A stretch of 6,054 bases of DNA from Candidatus Saganbacteria bacterium (GCA_020051815.1 JAGVQF010000103.1:1-6054), one strand, 5' to 3'. Shown: positions 1 through 5,232, numbered from the stretch's first letter. Translations and numbers: made by a program. The notes: generated from the letters alone by a model not told the origin.

Positions 1-230
1 AATTTCGTCCCCGACTTGAAGATGTCAGTGCCGCAGCGCACGCACTTGTAGATGCCGTCAACTTTTATCTCTTCAAAAGTGCAGGTGCCGGGGCGCTCTG
101 TCCCTTGCCTGGCCGTAACTTCATATTGCTGGGGAGTTAACAGCTTCTGCCATTCTTCATCGGTTTTCTCGACGCGGTCGACGAGGACGATCTTGCCGGA
201 GTTATGGTCGTAGAGCTGGATCTTGTCCAT
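1..230 (-). CDS. msrB: Peptide methionine (R)-S-oxide reductase MsrB, 3' end cut by window edge
   Basis: This gene encodes the N-terminal 76 complete codons of an MsrB (SelR domain) enzyme, which reduces methionine-R-sulfoxide in damaged proteins, normally with thioredoxin as electron donor. Visible family marks are EEWQKLLTPQQYEVT (residues 25-39), the GTERPGT turn (43-49), GIYKCVRCG (59-67) and IFKSGTKF at the edge. C63 and C66 are the first CxxC pair of the structural zinc site found in many MsrBs. The second zinc pair and the catalytic Cys lie beyond the window, so activity cannot be judged. C50 could be an additional redox Cys, which is only a suggestion. The ATG at 230 gives a normal N-terminus. 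It begins 7 bases after the stop of the MBL hydrolase gene, so it is the last visible gene of a three-gene leftward operon. A weak AGAGG lies about 13 bases upstream, inside the end of the preceding gene. Confidence 0.93.
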   Translation of the reverse strand, partial: MDKIQLYDHNSGKIVLVDRVEKTDEEWQKLLTPQQYEVTARQGTERPGTCTFEEIKVDGIYKCVRCGTDIFKSGTK

Positions 231-237
231 ATCTTTA

Positions 238-822
238 TTAAAACCTCTCAAGCAATCCATGTTCGGCGCCGATCGTGGTCGGCTGGTCATGCCCCGGATA
301 AACTTTCGTCTCCGCCGGCAGTTTGGCTAATTTTTGCAGGGACTTTTTCATGTCTTCAGGCGAAGAATAGGGGAGGTCAGTTCGTCCGTGCACGCCCAGA
401 AAAAGCGTGTCGCCGCTGAACAGGACTTTCTCCTTTTCATTATATAAGCAGATCCCGCCTGTAGTGTGACCGGGTGTGTGCAGAACTTCAAACTTCAAAC
501 TCCCAACCTCAAAAGTTTCATGGTCTTTGAGAAGGCGATCCGGTTGCGGGGCGCTGACCAGCGGCAGACCCCAGAGGTCCTGCTCGTGCATGAGAAATGG
601 GATGTTAAGTTCATCTTTTAATTCCCTGATGGCGCCGATGTGGTCGTAATGGCCGTGGGTGGCAACGATAAAGAGCGGCTGGAGCTTTTCATCTTTTACC
701 AGGCGCAGGATATGGGCCGCGTCGTCGCCGGGATCAATAACCATAGCTTTTTTACTGGCTTCATCTTCGACAATATAGCAATTAGTCTCAAGCAGGCCGA
801 CAGGGATGGTATGGATGATCAT
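238..822 (-). CDS. MBL-fold metallohydrolase, glyoxalase II-like (YcbL type)
   Basis: This is a 194-residue metallo-beta-lactamase fold hydrolase. The metal-binding motif THGHYDH lies at residues 55-61 (H56, H58, D60, H61). Further ligands are H119 in HTPGHT, the bridging D138 in FSGDTLF, and H178 in VYPGHDQPTTIG. The HGRTDLP segment (145-151) is typical of the glyoxalase II/YcbL subgroup. All canonical dinuclear metal ligands are present, so it should be an active cytosolic hydrolase, probably acting on a thioester such as S-lactoylglutathione or an equivalent low-molecular-weight thiol conjugate; the true substrate cannot be read from the sequence. It is a short form without the C-terminal substrate-binding domain of classical glyoxalase II, and its tail after TTIG is slightly short for the group. 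The start at 822 gives MIIHTIPVGLLETNCYI, the usual N-terminus, although only a weak ribosome site precedes it. It lies between the RCK gene (26 bases upstream) and msrB (7 bases downstream). Confidence 0.92.
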   Translation of the reverse strand: MIIHTIPVGLLETNCYIVEDEASKKAMVIDPGDDAAHILRLVKDEKLQPLFIVATHGHYDHIGAIRELKDELNIPFLMHEQDLWGLPLVSAPQPDRLLKDHETFEVGSLKFEVLHTPGHTTGGICLYNEKEKVLFSGDTLFLGVHGRTDLPYSSPEDMKKSLQKLAKLPAETKVYPGHDQPTTIGAEHGLLERF

Positions 823-848
823 GTCTCGATGCCTTGGTGCCTTGCTGC

Positions 849-1511
849 CTATGTCTTGTGTGTAATATCGAGGTCGAGTTTTTTGAGCGAATCGTCGCGG
901 CCGAAGAGGACGAGCGTATCTTCTTTTTCAACCACCATGCTCCAGGACGGTATGACCAGGTTTTCGTCGCCGCGGCGCACCGCGAGCACGGTTATATTGT
1001 ACTTGTTGCGCAGGTCAAGGTCGGATAAGGGTTTCCCGACCCAGCCCCGGGGCGGCTTGGTGCCGACGATCGTGACGTTTTGCCCGATGTCAAAATAATC
1101 CATGACCCCCTGGCTGGTCAGCCGGTTGACCAATTTAATGGCGGTGTCCTGCTCGGGGAAAACGATCTGATCAACCCCTAACTTGGTGAGGATCTGCCCG
1201 TGGACGGTGTTATGCGCTTTGCAGATAACGGTGGGGACGCCCCGGCTTTTGAGGATCTGCGCCGCGATGATGTTGCTCTCCATATTGGTGCTTTCGGCAA
1301 CGATGGCCGTATCGCACTCAAAAACTTTTGACTCTTCCAGAAAGGCCTCGTCGGTGATATCGCCGGCAAAAGCGCGGGTCACTTCGTCCTTAATGACCGC
1401 AATGACCGCCTTATCCTTGTCGATGGCGATCACTTCCTGCTTCTTATAATATAATTCACGGGCGACTTTGCTGCCGAAGCGGCCGATCCCCAAAACAGCG
1501 TATTTTTTCAT
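849..1511 (-). CDS. ktrA: Potassium channel RCK regulatory subunit, KtrA/TrkA family
   Basis: This is a 220-residue cytosolic RCK protein with a single RCK_N plus RCK_C unit, the size of KtrA rather than the double-unit TrkA of enteric bacteria. The Rossmann dinucleotide motif is GIGRFG (residues 8-13), with an acidic residue D31 ending beta-2 (VIAID) to hold the nucleotide ribose. AGD (49-51) and KLGVDQIVFPE (110-120) are typical of RCK_N. Residues from about 135 to 216 form the RCK_C (TrkA_C) domain, a site where several KtrA proteins bind c-di-AMP. In the known family, an octameric ring binds ATP/ADP or NAD(H) and gates a KtrB/TrkH-type K+ channel. No channel gene lies in the window, so its partner is unknown. 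The start is fixed by the Rossmann motif directly after the MKKYAVL N-terminus. It is the first gene of the leftward operon and is preceded by a strong promoter but no Shine-Dalgarno sequence. Confidence 0.92.
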   Translation of the reverse strand: MKKYAVLGIGRFGSKVARELYYKKQEVIAIDKDKAVIAVIKDEVTRAFAGDITDEAFLEESKVFECDTAIVAESTNMESNIIAAQILKSRGVPTVICKAHNTVHGQILTKLGVDQIVFPEQDTAIKLVNRLTSQGVMDYFDIGQNVTIVGTKPPRGWVGKPLSDLDLRNKYNITVLAVRRGDENLVIPSWSMVVEKEDTLVLFGRDDSLKKLDLDITHKT

Positions 1512-1519
1512 ATGCCAGC

Positions 1520-1549
1520 ATTATATATTAAATTATGGTAAAATTTCAA
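1520..1549 (-). promoter_or_regulatory. Sigma70-type promoter of the ktrA-MBL-msrB operon, giving a near-leaderless mRNA
   Basis: On the minus strand there is a -35 box TTGAAA (1549 to 1544), an 18-base AT-rich spacer, and a consensus -10 box TATAAT (1525 to 1520). The expected start of transcription, about 7 bases past the -10 box, falls near 1513, only about 2 bases before the ktrA ATG at 1511. No purine-rich ribosome site lies between. The boxes are seen directly; transcription start and leaderless translation are inferred. Confidence 0.75.
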
Positions 1550-1564
1550 CTTGTTAGGTTTAAT

Positions 1565-1620
1565 ACAGCCCTCACCCCGCTGGCATTAAAGTCTTGCCCC
1601 CTCTCCCAGAGGGAGAGGGG
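1565..1620. repeat. Palindromic repeat copy A (left side of the endonuclease gene)
   Basis: The copy begins ACAGCCCTCACCCC (1565-1578), followed by an 18-base spacer and then a hairpin with arms CCCCTCTCCC (1598-1607) and GGGAGAGGGG (1611-1620) around an AGA loop, a perfect 10-base stem. It shares the leading ACAGCCCTCACCC and the hairpin core with copy C at 4862-4914 in the same orientation, and matches copy B at 2005-2063 in inverted orientation. There is no T-run after the stem, so it is not a typical intrinsic terminator. Confidence 0.88.
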
Positions 1621-2061
1621 TGGAAAGAGAAGAATAAGATTATGCGCATGAAAATGATTAAGCGAGAATTCGCGAGACAGCTCAGGCAGGACCAAACGCC
1701 AACTGAAGAGAAGGTCCGGCAATTGTTAAGAAACAAGCAATTCATGGGATTAAAATTCCGGAGACAACACGTGATTGAGGGATTTGTTGTTGATTTCTAT
1801 TGTCATGATCAGAAGCTGGCAATCGAGCTTGATGGCCGCATCCACAACAAAAAAACGCGCAAAGAATATGATGAGTTAAGGCAAGCCGAGATCGAATCAA
1901 AAAGCATAAAAATTATTAGAATCAGGAATGAAGAATTTGAAAAAGACGAAAATATTTTATTCGGCAGGATAGAATCCGCGTTAAAATATAAGCAATACCA
2001 TATTACCCCCTCTCCCTTTGGGAGAGGGGGTGCGGAAGTTTCACTAGTCGGGGGTGAGGGC
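1568..2061 (+). mobile_element. Putative endonuclease-bearing element bounded by 11-base inverted ends
   Basis: The outer ends GCCCTCACCCC (1568-1578) and GGGGTGAGGGC (2051-2061) are perfect inverted repeats of 11 bases. Inside each lies a spacer of 18-19 bases and a second CCCTCTCCC/GGGAGAGGG palindrome. Between the two repeat copies is essentially only the DUF559 endonuclease gene. This compact, symmetrical arrangement suggests a single unit that moved together with its gene. No target-site duplication is obvious in the flanks, and no transposase is present. The alternative is two independent insertions of a short repeat on either side of a resident gene. Confidence 0.55.
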
Positions 2062-2082
2062 AGGAGCCAGATCCCAAACTGA
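1642..2082 (+). CDS. DUF559 domain endonuclease-like protein (Vsr/PD-(D/E)xK fold)
   Basis: The product, 146 residues from the ATG at 1642, is a DUF559 protein related to very-short-patch-repair (Vsr) endonucleases. Family marks are FARQLRQDQTPTEEKVRQLL (10-29), KFRRQH (38-43), VVDFYC (49-54, with D51 as likely catalytic acid) and KLAIELDGRIH (58-68, with E62 and D64). The later KIIRIRNEEF (90-99) matches the family's closing strand. The catalytic core looks intact. Cleavage target and role are not known; self-spread and repair are both possible. ATGs at 1648 and 1654 are equally plausible starts, and AGAAG about 9 bases before 1642 mildly favours that one. A longer frame opening with TTG at 1594 would translate the left repeat and is unlikely. 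From about residue 121 the frame runs into the right repeat, so the last 26 or so residues (TPSPFGRGG onward) are repeat-encoded rather than domain. The stop is one base before the permease ATG. Confidence 0.87.
   Translation: MRMKMIKREFARQLRQDQTPTEEKVRQLLRNKQFMGLKFRRQHVIEGFVVDFYCHDQKLAIELDGRIHNKKTRKEYDELRQAEIESKSIKIIRIRNEEFEKDENILFGRIESALKYKQYHITPSPFGRGGAEVSLVGGEGRSQIPN
2005..2063. repeat. Palindromic repeat copy B (right side of the endonuclease gene, inverted relative to copy A)
   Basis: The hairpin arms ACCCCCTCTCCC (2005-2016) and GGGAGAGGGGGT (2020-2031) form a perfect 12-base stem around a TTT loop. A 19-base spacer (2031-2049) follows, then GGGGGTGAGGGC (2050-2061). It is copy A in reverse order and opposite strand. 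The entire repeat is inside the endonuclease reading frame and supplies its C-terminal tail, ending just before the permease gene's ribosome site. Confidence 0.88.
2062..2066 (+). promoter_or_regulatory. Ribosome binding site candidate for the permease gene
   Basis: AGGAG lies 17 bases before the ATG at 2084, longer than ideal spacing. It is the best candidate, and the endonuclease stop at 2080-2082 suggests translational coupling as an alternative. An in-frame GTG at 2054 would place the start inside the repeat, upstream of this site, and add ten residues with no family resemblance, so 2084 is preferred. Confidence 0.5.
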
Positions 2083-2083
2083 T

Positions 2084-4078
2084 ATGCGTAAAAATATATT
2101 TCGCAGGATCAAAGAGTTTTTTATCGGCAAGGCCAGGAACCCCCTCGACCAGTCGGTCTTCCATAATATTTCGCTGATCGCCTTCTTCGCCTGGGTGGGG
2201 CTGGGTGCCGACGGCATCTCGTCCTCCTGCTACGGCCCGGCTGAAGCATTTATTAACCTCGGCAAATACCATTACCTTGGCCTCCTGGTGGCGCTTGCCA
2301 CAGCGATAACCATATTTATCATCAGCGAGAGTTATTCGCAGATCATCGAGCTTTTTCCGACCGGCGGCGGCGGCTACATTGTGGCCAGCAAGCTCCTGGG
2401 CCCGCGGATCGGCATGGTCTCCGGCAGCGCGCTTTTGATCGATTATATCCTGACGATCACGATCTCGATCGCCAGCGGCGCCGACGCGGTTTTCAGTTTC
2501 CTGCCCGCGGCCTGGCTGGGTTATAAGCTCTGGTTCGCCCTGCTGGCTGTTATCTTTATGATCGTCTTGAACCTGCGGGGGGTCAAAGAATCGGTGACGG
2601 TCCTCATGCCGATATTTATGGCGTTTATCCTGACGCATGTGTTTATTATCCTTTACGCTATCTTGAGCCATGTCCTCAATCTGCCCATGGTGATCAGCGC
2701 GACGGCGGCTGATATACAAGAGTCAACTGCCAATCTTGGCTTATTCGGCATGCTTTTCCTGATGATGCGGGCTTTTAGCCTTGGGGCCGGGACTTTTACC
2801 GGTATCGAAGCGGTCAGCAATAATTTATCCATCTTGCGGGAGCCGAAAGTTAAAACCGCTAAACAGACCATGAGGTATATGGTCATTTCTTTGGCCTCAA
2901 TAGTTTTGGGGTTGATGTTTGCTTATGCTTTTTTCGGGATCGAACCGCAGCACGGCAAGACACTCAATGCCATATTATTTGAAAGGGTCGCCGGCGGCTG
3001 GGGCGATTGGGGTTATTTATTCATTCTTCTGACGCTAATCTCGGAGGCGGCTATTCTTTTTGTCGCCGCCCAGACCGGCTTCCTGGGTGGGCCAAGCGTG
3101 CTGGCCAATATGGCGGCCGACCGCTGGATCCCAAAAAGATTCGCCCTCCTCTCCGACCGCCTGGTGACGATGAACGGTATTTTAATCATGGGCGTGGGGG
3201 CGATCATGGTCATGGTCGGGACGAACGGCTCGGTCGGCCTGCTCGTTGTCTTCTACAGTATCAACGTCTTTATCACATTTTGCCTCTCCCAGCTCGGCAT
3301 GGTGCGCCATTGGTGGCAGGTGCGAAAAAACGAAGGCAAATGGCTCGGTAAATTCGCTATTAACGGGATCGGACTGATCCTGACGACCTTTATCCTGATC
3401 TCGGTCTCGGTCATGAAATTCCATGAGGGCGGCTGGGTCACTCTTTTTATTACCGGTATTGTTGTCAGTTTTGCTTTGATCATCAAGAGCAATTATGAGC
3501 GGACCGACCGGCTGGTCCGGAAACTTGATTCGATCGTGACCGAAGTCGAATCGACCCAGCCGGTGCCGCAGATCCCGGTCCGGCCCAAAGGCGAGGCCTT
3601 CAACCAGCTTGATAAGACCGCGATCATCCTGGTCAAAGATTTTACCGGCGCGGGCCTCAAAACGATCTTCAATATATTCCCGTCTTTCGGCAACGATATC
3701 AAGAATTTCGTCTTTGTCCAGGTCGGCCTGATCGACGCGGGCGCTTTTCGCGGCACGGACGAACTCGAGCGTGTGAAGAAGAAAGTCGACATTGAATTAA
3801 ACCGCTACGTCACGCTGATGAAAAGACACGGCTATCACGCCGAAGGCCACGCCCTGTTCGGGATCGACACCGGGGAAGAGATCGAGAAATTCTCGATCGA
3901 GATCATGCGCCGCTTTCCCAAAGCGACGTTTTTTGGCGGGCAGATCGTCTTCGAAAAGAGCTCCATCATCTCGCGCCTGCTCCACAATTACACGCTCTTT
4001 TCGGTCCAGAAAGAACTCTATAAACGAGGCCTGCGCCTCTATGTCCTGCCGATCGAGCTGATCCACTTAACCCACTAA
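2084..4078 (+). CDS. APC-superfamily permease, KimA-like (probable K+ importer)
   Basis: This is a 664-residue inner-membrane transporter with about 12 membrane segments between residues 28 and 468, followed by a soluble cytoplasmic domain (about 470-664). It resembles the Bacillus KimA (YdaO) K+/H+ symporter. From memory of that family, the K+-site residues Asp and Tyr of TM1, the Asp-Tyr-x-x-Thr-x-x-x-Ser of TM3, a Thr in TM6 and a Tyr in TM10 correspond here to D43 and Y50 (ADGISSSCYG), D120, Y121, T124 and S128 (LLIDYILTITIS), T239 (GTFTGIEA) and Y391. FPTGGGGYIV (91-100) and LNLRGVKES (162-170) are also typical. The pattern favours K+ over amino acids, but substrate is an inference. In KimA the C-terminal domain forms the dimer and is regulated by c-di-AMP. 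Here that region is longer and diverged (KTAIILVKDF at 511, ending LPIELIHLTH), so the same ligand cannot be assumed. No convincing own promoter is seen, and its end overlaps pabB by 12 bases on the opposite strand. Confidence 0.88.
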   Translation: MRKNIFRRIKEFFIGKARNPLDQSVFHNISLIAFFAWVGLGADGISSSCYGPAEAFINLGKYHYLGLLVALATAITIFIISESYSQIIELFPTGGGGYIVASKLLGPRIGMVSGSALLIDYILTITISIASGADAVFSFLPAAWLGYKLWFALLAVIFMIVLNLRGVKESVTVLMPIFMAFILTHVFIILYAILSHVLNLPMVISATAADIQESTANLGLFGMLFLMMRAFSLGAGTFTGIEAVSNNLSILREPKVKTAKQTMRYMVISLASIVLGLMFAYAFFGIEPQHGKTLNAILFERVAGGWGDWGYLFILLTLISEAAILFVAAQTGFLGGPSVLANMAADRWIPKRFALLSDRLVTMNGILIMGVGAIMVMVGTNGSVGLLVVFYSINVFITFCLSQLGMVRHWWQVRKNEGKWLGKFAINGIGLILTTFILISVSVMKFHEGGWVTLFITGIVVSFALIIKSNYERTDRLVRKLDSIVTEVESTQPVPQIPVRPKGEAFNQLDKTAIILVKDFTGAGLKTIFNIFPSFGNDIKNFVFVQVGLIDAGAFRGTDELERVKKKVDIELNRYVTLMKRHGYHAEGHALFGIDTGEEIEKFSIEIMRRFPKATFFGGQIVFEKSSIISRLLHNYTLFSVQKELYKRGLRLYVLPIELIHLTH

Positions 4079-5149
4079 GAATTTCGCTTTTAAGAGACAC
4101 TCCTCATATTCGCTTTCCGGATCGGAGTCGGAGATGATGCCGGAGCCGAGGCCGAGTTCGCCAGTGTAAGTCGCGAGTCGCGAGTCGCGGGTCTCGAGTA
4201 AGAGAGTTCGAATCGCTACGTTGAAAACCATGTCACGCTCCGGCGTGATGACGCCGATCGAGCCGCAATAGATATTTCTCTCCTCTTCTTCTAATTCTTG
4301 AATGACCTGCATGGCGCGGATCTTGGGAGCGCCGGTCACGGAGCCGGAAGGGAAGAGATTTCTAAAAAGTTCGTAAAGTTGGATAGTCGGTTCGATGTTT
4401 GCTTCGATCGTCGAGGTCATCTGGTAAAGAGTTTTGTGCTTTTCAACTTCAAAGAGCCGTTTGACTTCGACCGAACCATATTCAGCGATACGGCCGAGGT
4501 CATTTCTTAACAGGTCAACGATCATGATATTCTCGTTGCGGTTCTTTTCGTCATTTTTCAGTAATTCGTCATTGTTCCTGCCCAGTCCTATCGTTCCCTT
4601 CATCGGCTTAACGCTTATTCTATCGCCCGTTTTCCTGAAGAAGAGTTCGGGTGAAAGGGAGAGGATCGAGAAATCTTTTGAGTCGATAAACGCGGAGTAG
4701 GGGGTGTGTTGGCGTTTTTTTAGCTGTTGATAAAGCGCGTACGGCTCGCCGGTAAAGTTGAATCTCTGTTTAAAAGTGTAATTGACCTGATAGGTTTCGC
4801 CGGCGGTGATGAGGTGCTGGATCCGGCGGAGGGCGGCGAAATAATTTTGGCGAGAGAGATTACAGCCCTCACCCGCTAACGTTGAACCGGCCCCCCTCTC
4901 CCAGAGGGAGAGGGTTCGAGGGCAAGGGAAAACCCCAAAATAAACCAACGGAAAATCGTAAGTCTTGTTATTATGAAAGATCTCTTCAAAAGCATAGCCC
5001 GCTTCGTAGGAGAAAAAACCGGCCAGGTAACAGCCGCGGGCGATCGCTTTTTCCATTTTCTCAAAGGCCGGCCTGACTTCGGAGAGTTTATGACAGCTTA
5101 TGATCTCGCTGGGGTTGTCGAAGAGTTGATCGTTAAAAATTATGCGCAT
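4067..5149 (-). CDS. pabB: Aminodeoxychorismate synthase component I (PabB), with an in-frame repeat insertion
   Basis: PabB (360 residues) converts chorismate to 4-amino-4-deoxychorismate in the p-aminobenzoate branch of folate synthesis, using ammonia from a PabA amidotransferase that is not in the window. The chorismate-binding domain shows SPELFF (166-171), KPMKGT (181-186), IMIVDLLRNDLGR (208-220), SGSVTGAPKIRAM (268-280) and GSGIISDSDPESEYEECLLKA (335-355). K184 of KPMKGT corresponds to the lysine that separates PabB from anthranilate synthase TrpE, where Ala is usual. The N-terminal part is short, and there is no fused PabC or PabA domain. Residues about 78-95 (TLSLWERGAGSTLAGEG) are the translation of palindromic repeat copy C, falling in a linker between FGV and the conserved YFAALRRI helix. 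The region around residues 320-328 comes from a 7-base tandem repeat. The ATG at 5149 is preferred, with GAAGGGAAG just upstream; an ATG at 5185 would add a basic 12-residue stretch (MYRRTPPRRREA). Confidence 0.93.
   Translation of the reverse strand: MRIIFNDQLFDNPSEIISCHKLSEVRPAFEKMEKAIARGCYLAGFFSYEAGYAFEEIFHNNKTYDFPLVYFGVFPCPRTLSLWERGAGSTLAGEGCNLSRQNYFAALRRIQHLITAGETYQVNYTFKQRFNFTGEPYALYQQLKKRQHTPYSAFIDSKDFSILSLSPELFFRKTGDRISVKPMKGTIGLGRNNDELLKNDEKNRNENIMIVDLLRNDLGRIAEYGSVEVKRLFEVEKHKTLYQMTSTIEANIEPTIQLYELFRNLFPSGSVTGAPKIRAMQVIQELEEEERNIYCGSIGVITPERDMVFNVAIRTLLLETRDSRLATYTGELGLGSGIISDSDPESEYEECLLKAKFLVG
4170..4197. repeat. Four-unit 7-base tandem repeat inside pabB
   Basis: Consecutive units are GTCGCGA, GTCGCGA, GTCGCGG and GTCTCGA on the plus strand (28 bases). 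On the coding strand they translate as part of ETRDSRLAT, between the conserved RTLL strand and the GELGLGSG motif. Because 7 is not a multiple of 3, gain or loss of one unit would shift the pabB frame before its last conserved motif. Confidence 0.8.
4862..4914. repeat. Palindromic repeat copy C, solo, inside pabB
   Basis: It begins ACAGCCCTCACCC (4862-4874) and has hairpin arms CCCTCTCCC (4894-4902) and GGGAGAGGG (4906-4914) around an AGA loop, the same order, orientation and loop as copy A at 1565-1620. The spacer between the two conserved blocks differs from copy A in sequence but is of similar length. It is read in frame in pabB with no stop codon, adding roughly 18 residues. Confidence 0.88.
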
Positions 5150-5151
5150 AG

Positions 5152-5160
5152 CTTCCCTTC
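5152..5160 (-). promoter_or_regulatory. Ribosome binding site deciding the pabB start
   Basis: The minus strand reads GAAGGGAAG immediately upstream of the ATG at 5149, a reasonable Shine-Dalgarno sequence at close spacing. The alternative ATG at 5185 has none and would sit only 3-4 bases after the predicted transcription start. Confidence 0.6.
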
Positions 5161-5183
5161 GTCTGGGTGGCGTGCGCCTATAC

Positions 5184-5212
5184 ATGACTCTACAATTATA
5201 TCATGTTATAAT
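5184..5212 (+). promoter_or_regulatory. Extended -10 promoter for the AI-2E family transporter gene
   Basis: The plus strand has ATGACT (5184-5189) as a -35-like box, a 17-base spacer, and TATAAT (5207-5212) preceded by TGT, making a second TG-n-TATAAT extended -10 box. Transcription would start near 5219, leaving a short leader that holds the ribosome site. It overlaps the pabB promoter completely. Confidence 0.65.
5195..5203 (-). promoter_or_regulatory. Extended -10 promoter for pabB
   Basis: The minus strand has TGATATAAT, a TG-n-TATAAT extended -10 box (5203 to 5195). A -35 box is poor (TTGGCT at 5221 to 5216, spacing 15), as is common with extended -10 promoters. Transcription would start near 5188, about 39 bases before the preferred pabB ATG. 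Confidence 0.6.
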
Positions 5213-5221
5213 CCAAGCCAA

Positions 5222-5230
5222 GAGGTGATC
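5222..5230 (+). promoter_or_regulatory. Strong ribosome binding site of the AI-2E transporter gene
   Basis: GAGGTGATC is an uninterrupted match to the 16S rRNA 3' end complement and stands 2 bases before the ATG at 5233 (7 bases from the GAGG core), fixing that start. Confidence 0.8.
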
Positions 5231-5232
5231 TC

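Noticed and set aside
1551..1566. Rightward promoter for the endonuclease gene (TTGTTA and TAATAC)
   Set aside because: The two boxes are only 4 bases apart, and no properly spaced alternative was found, so no promoter is claimed for the endonuclease-permease pair.
1594..1641. Longer endonuclease frame from a TTG start
   Set aside because: The extra 16 codons translate the left palindromic repeat, have no family similarity, and better ATG starts follow at 1642-1654.
2005..2031. The strong hairpin before the permease as an intrinsic terminator
   Set aside because: The stem is stable, but no T-run follows (it continues GCGGAAG), and it lies inside the endonuclease reading frame. Its match to the other two copies explains it as a repeat.
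1552..2075. Target-site duplication flanking the endonuclease element
   Set aside because: The left flank (GGTTTAATACA) and the right flank (AGGAGCCAGAT) share no convincing direct repeat.
2054..2083. GTG start for the permease
   Set aside because: It lies inside repeat B and ahead of the AGGAG site. The added residues are repeat-derived, and the ATG at 2084 gives the expected basic N-terminus.
2003..2719. Long leftward open frame of 238 codons opposite the permease
   Set aside because: Its composition is rich in D, H, R and Q, typical of the antisense of membrane protein codons, and it begins within the strongly supported permease gene. No family motif is visible.
1565..4914. CRISPR-like array from the recurrent palindromes
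   Set aside because: There are only three copies, in different orientations and kilobases apart, with no regular spacers and no cas genes.
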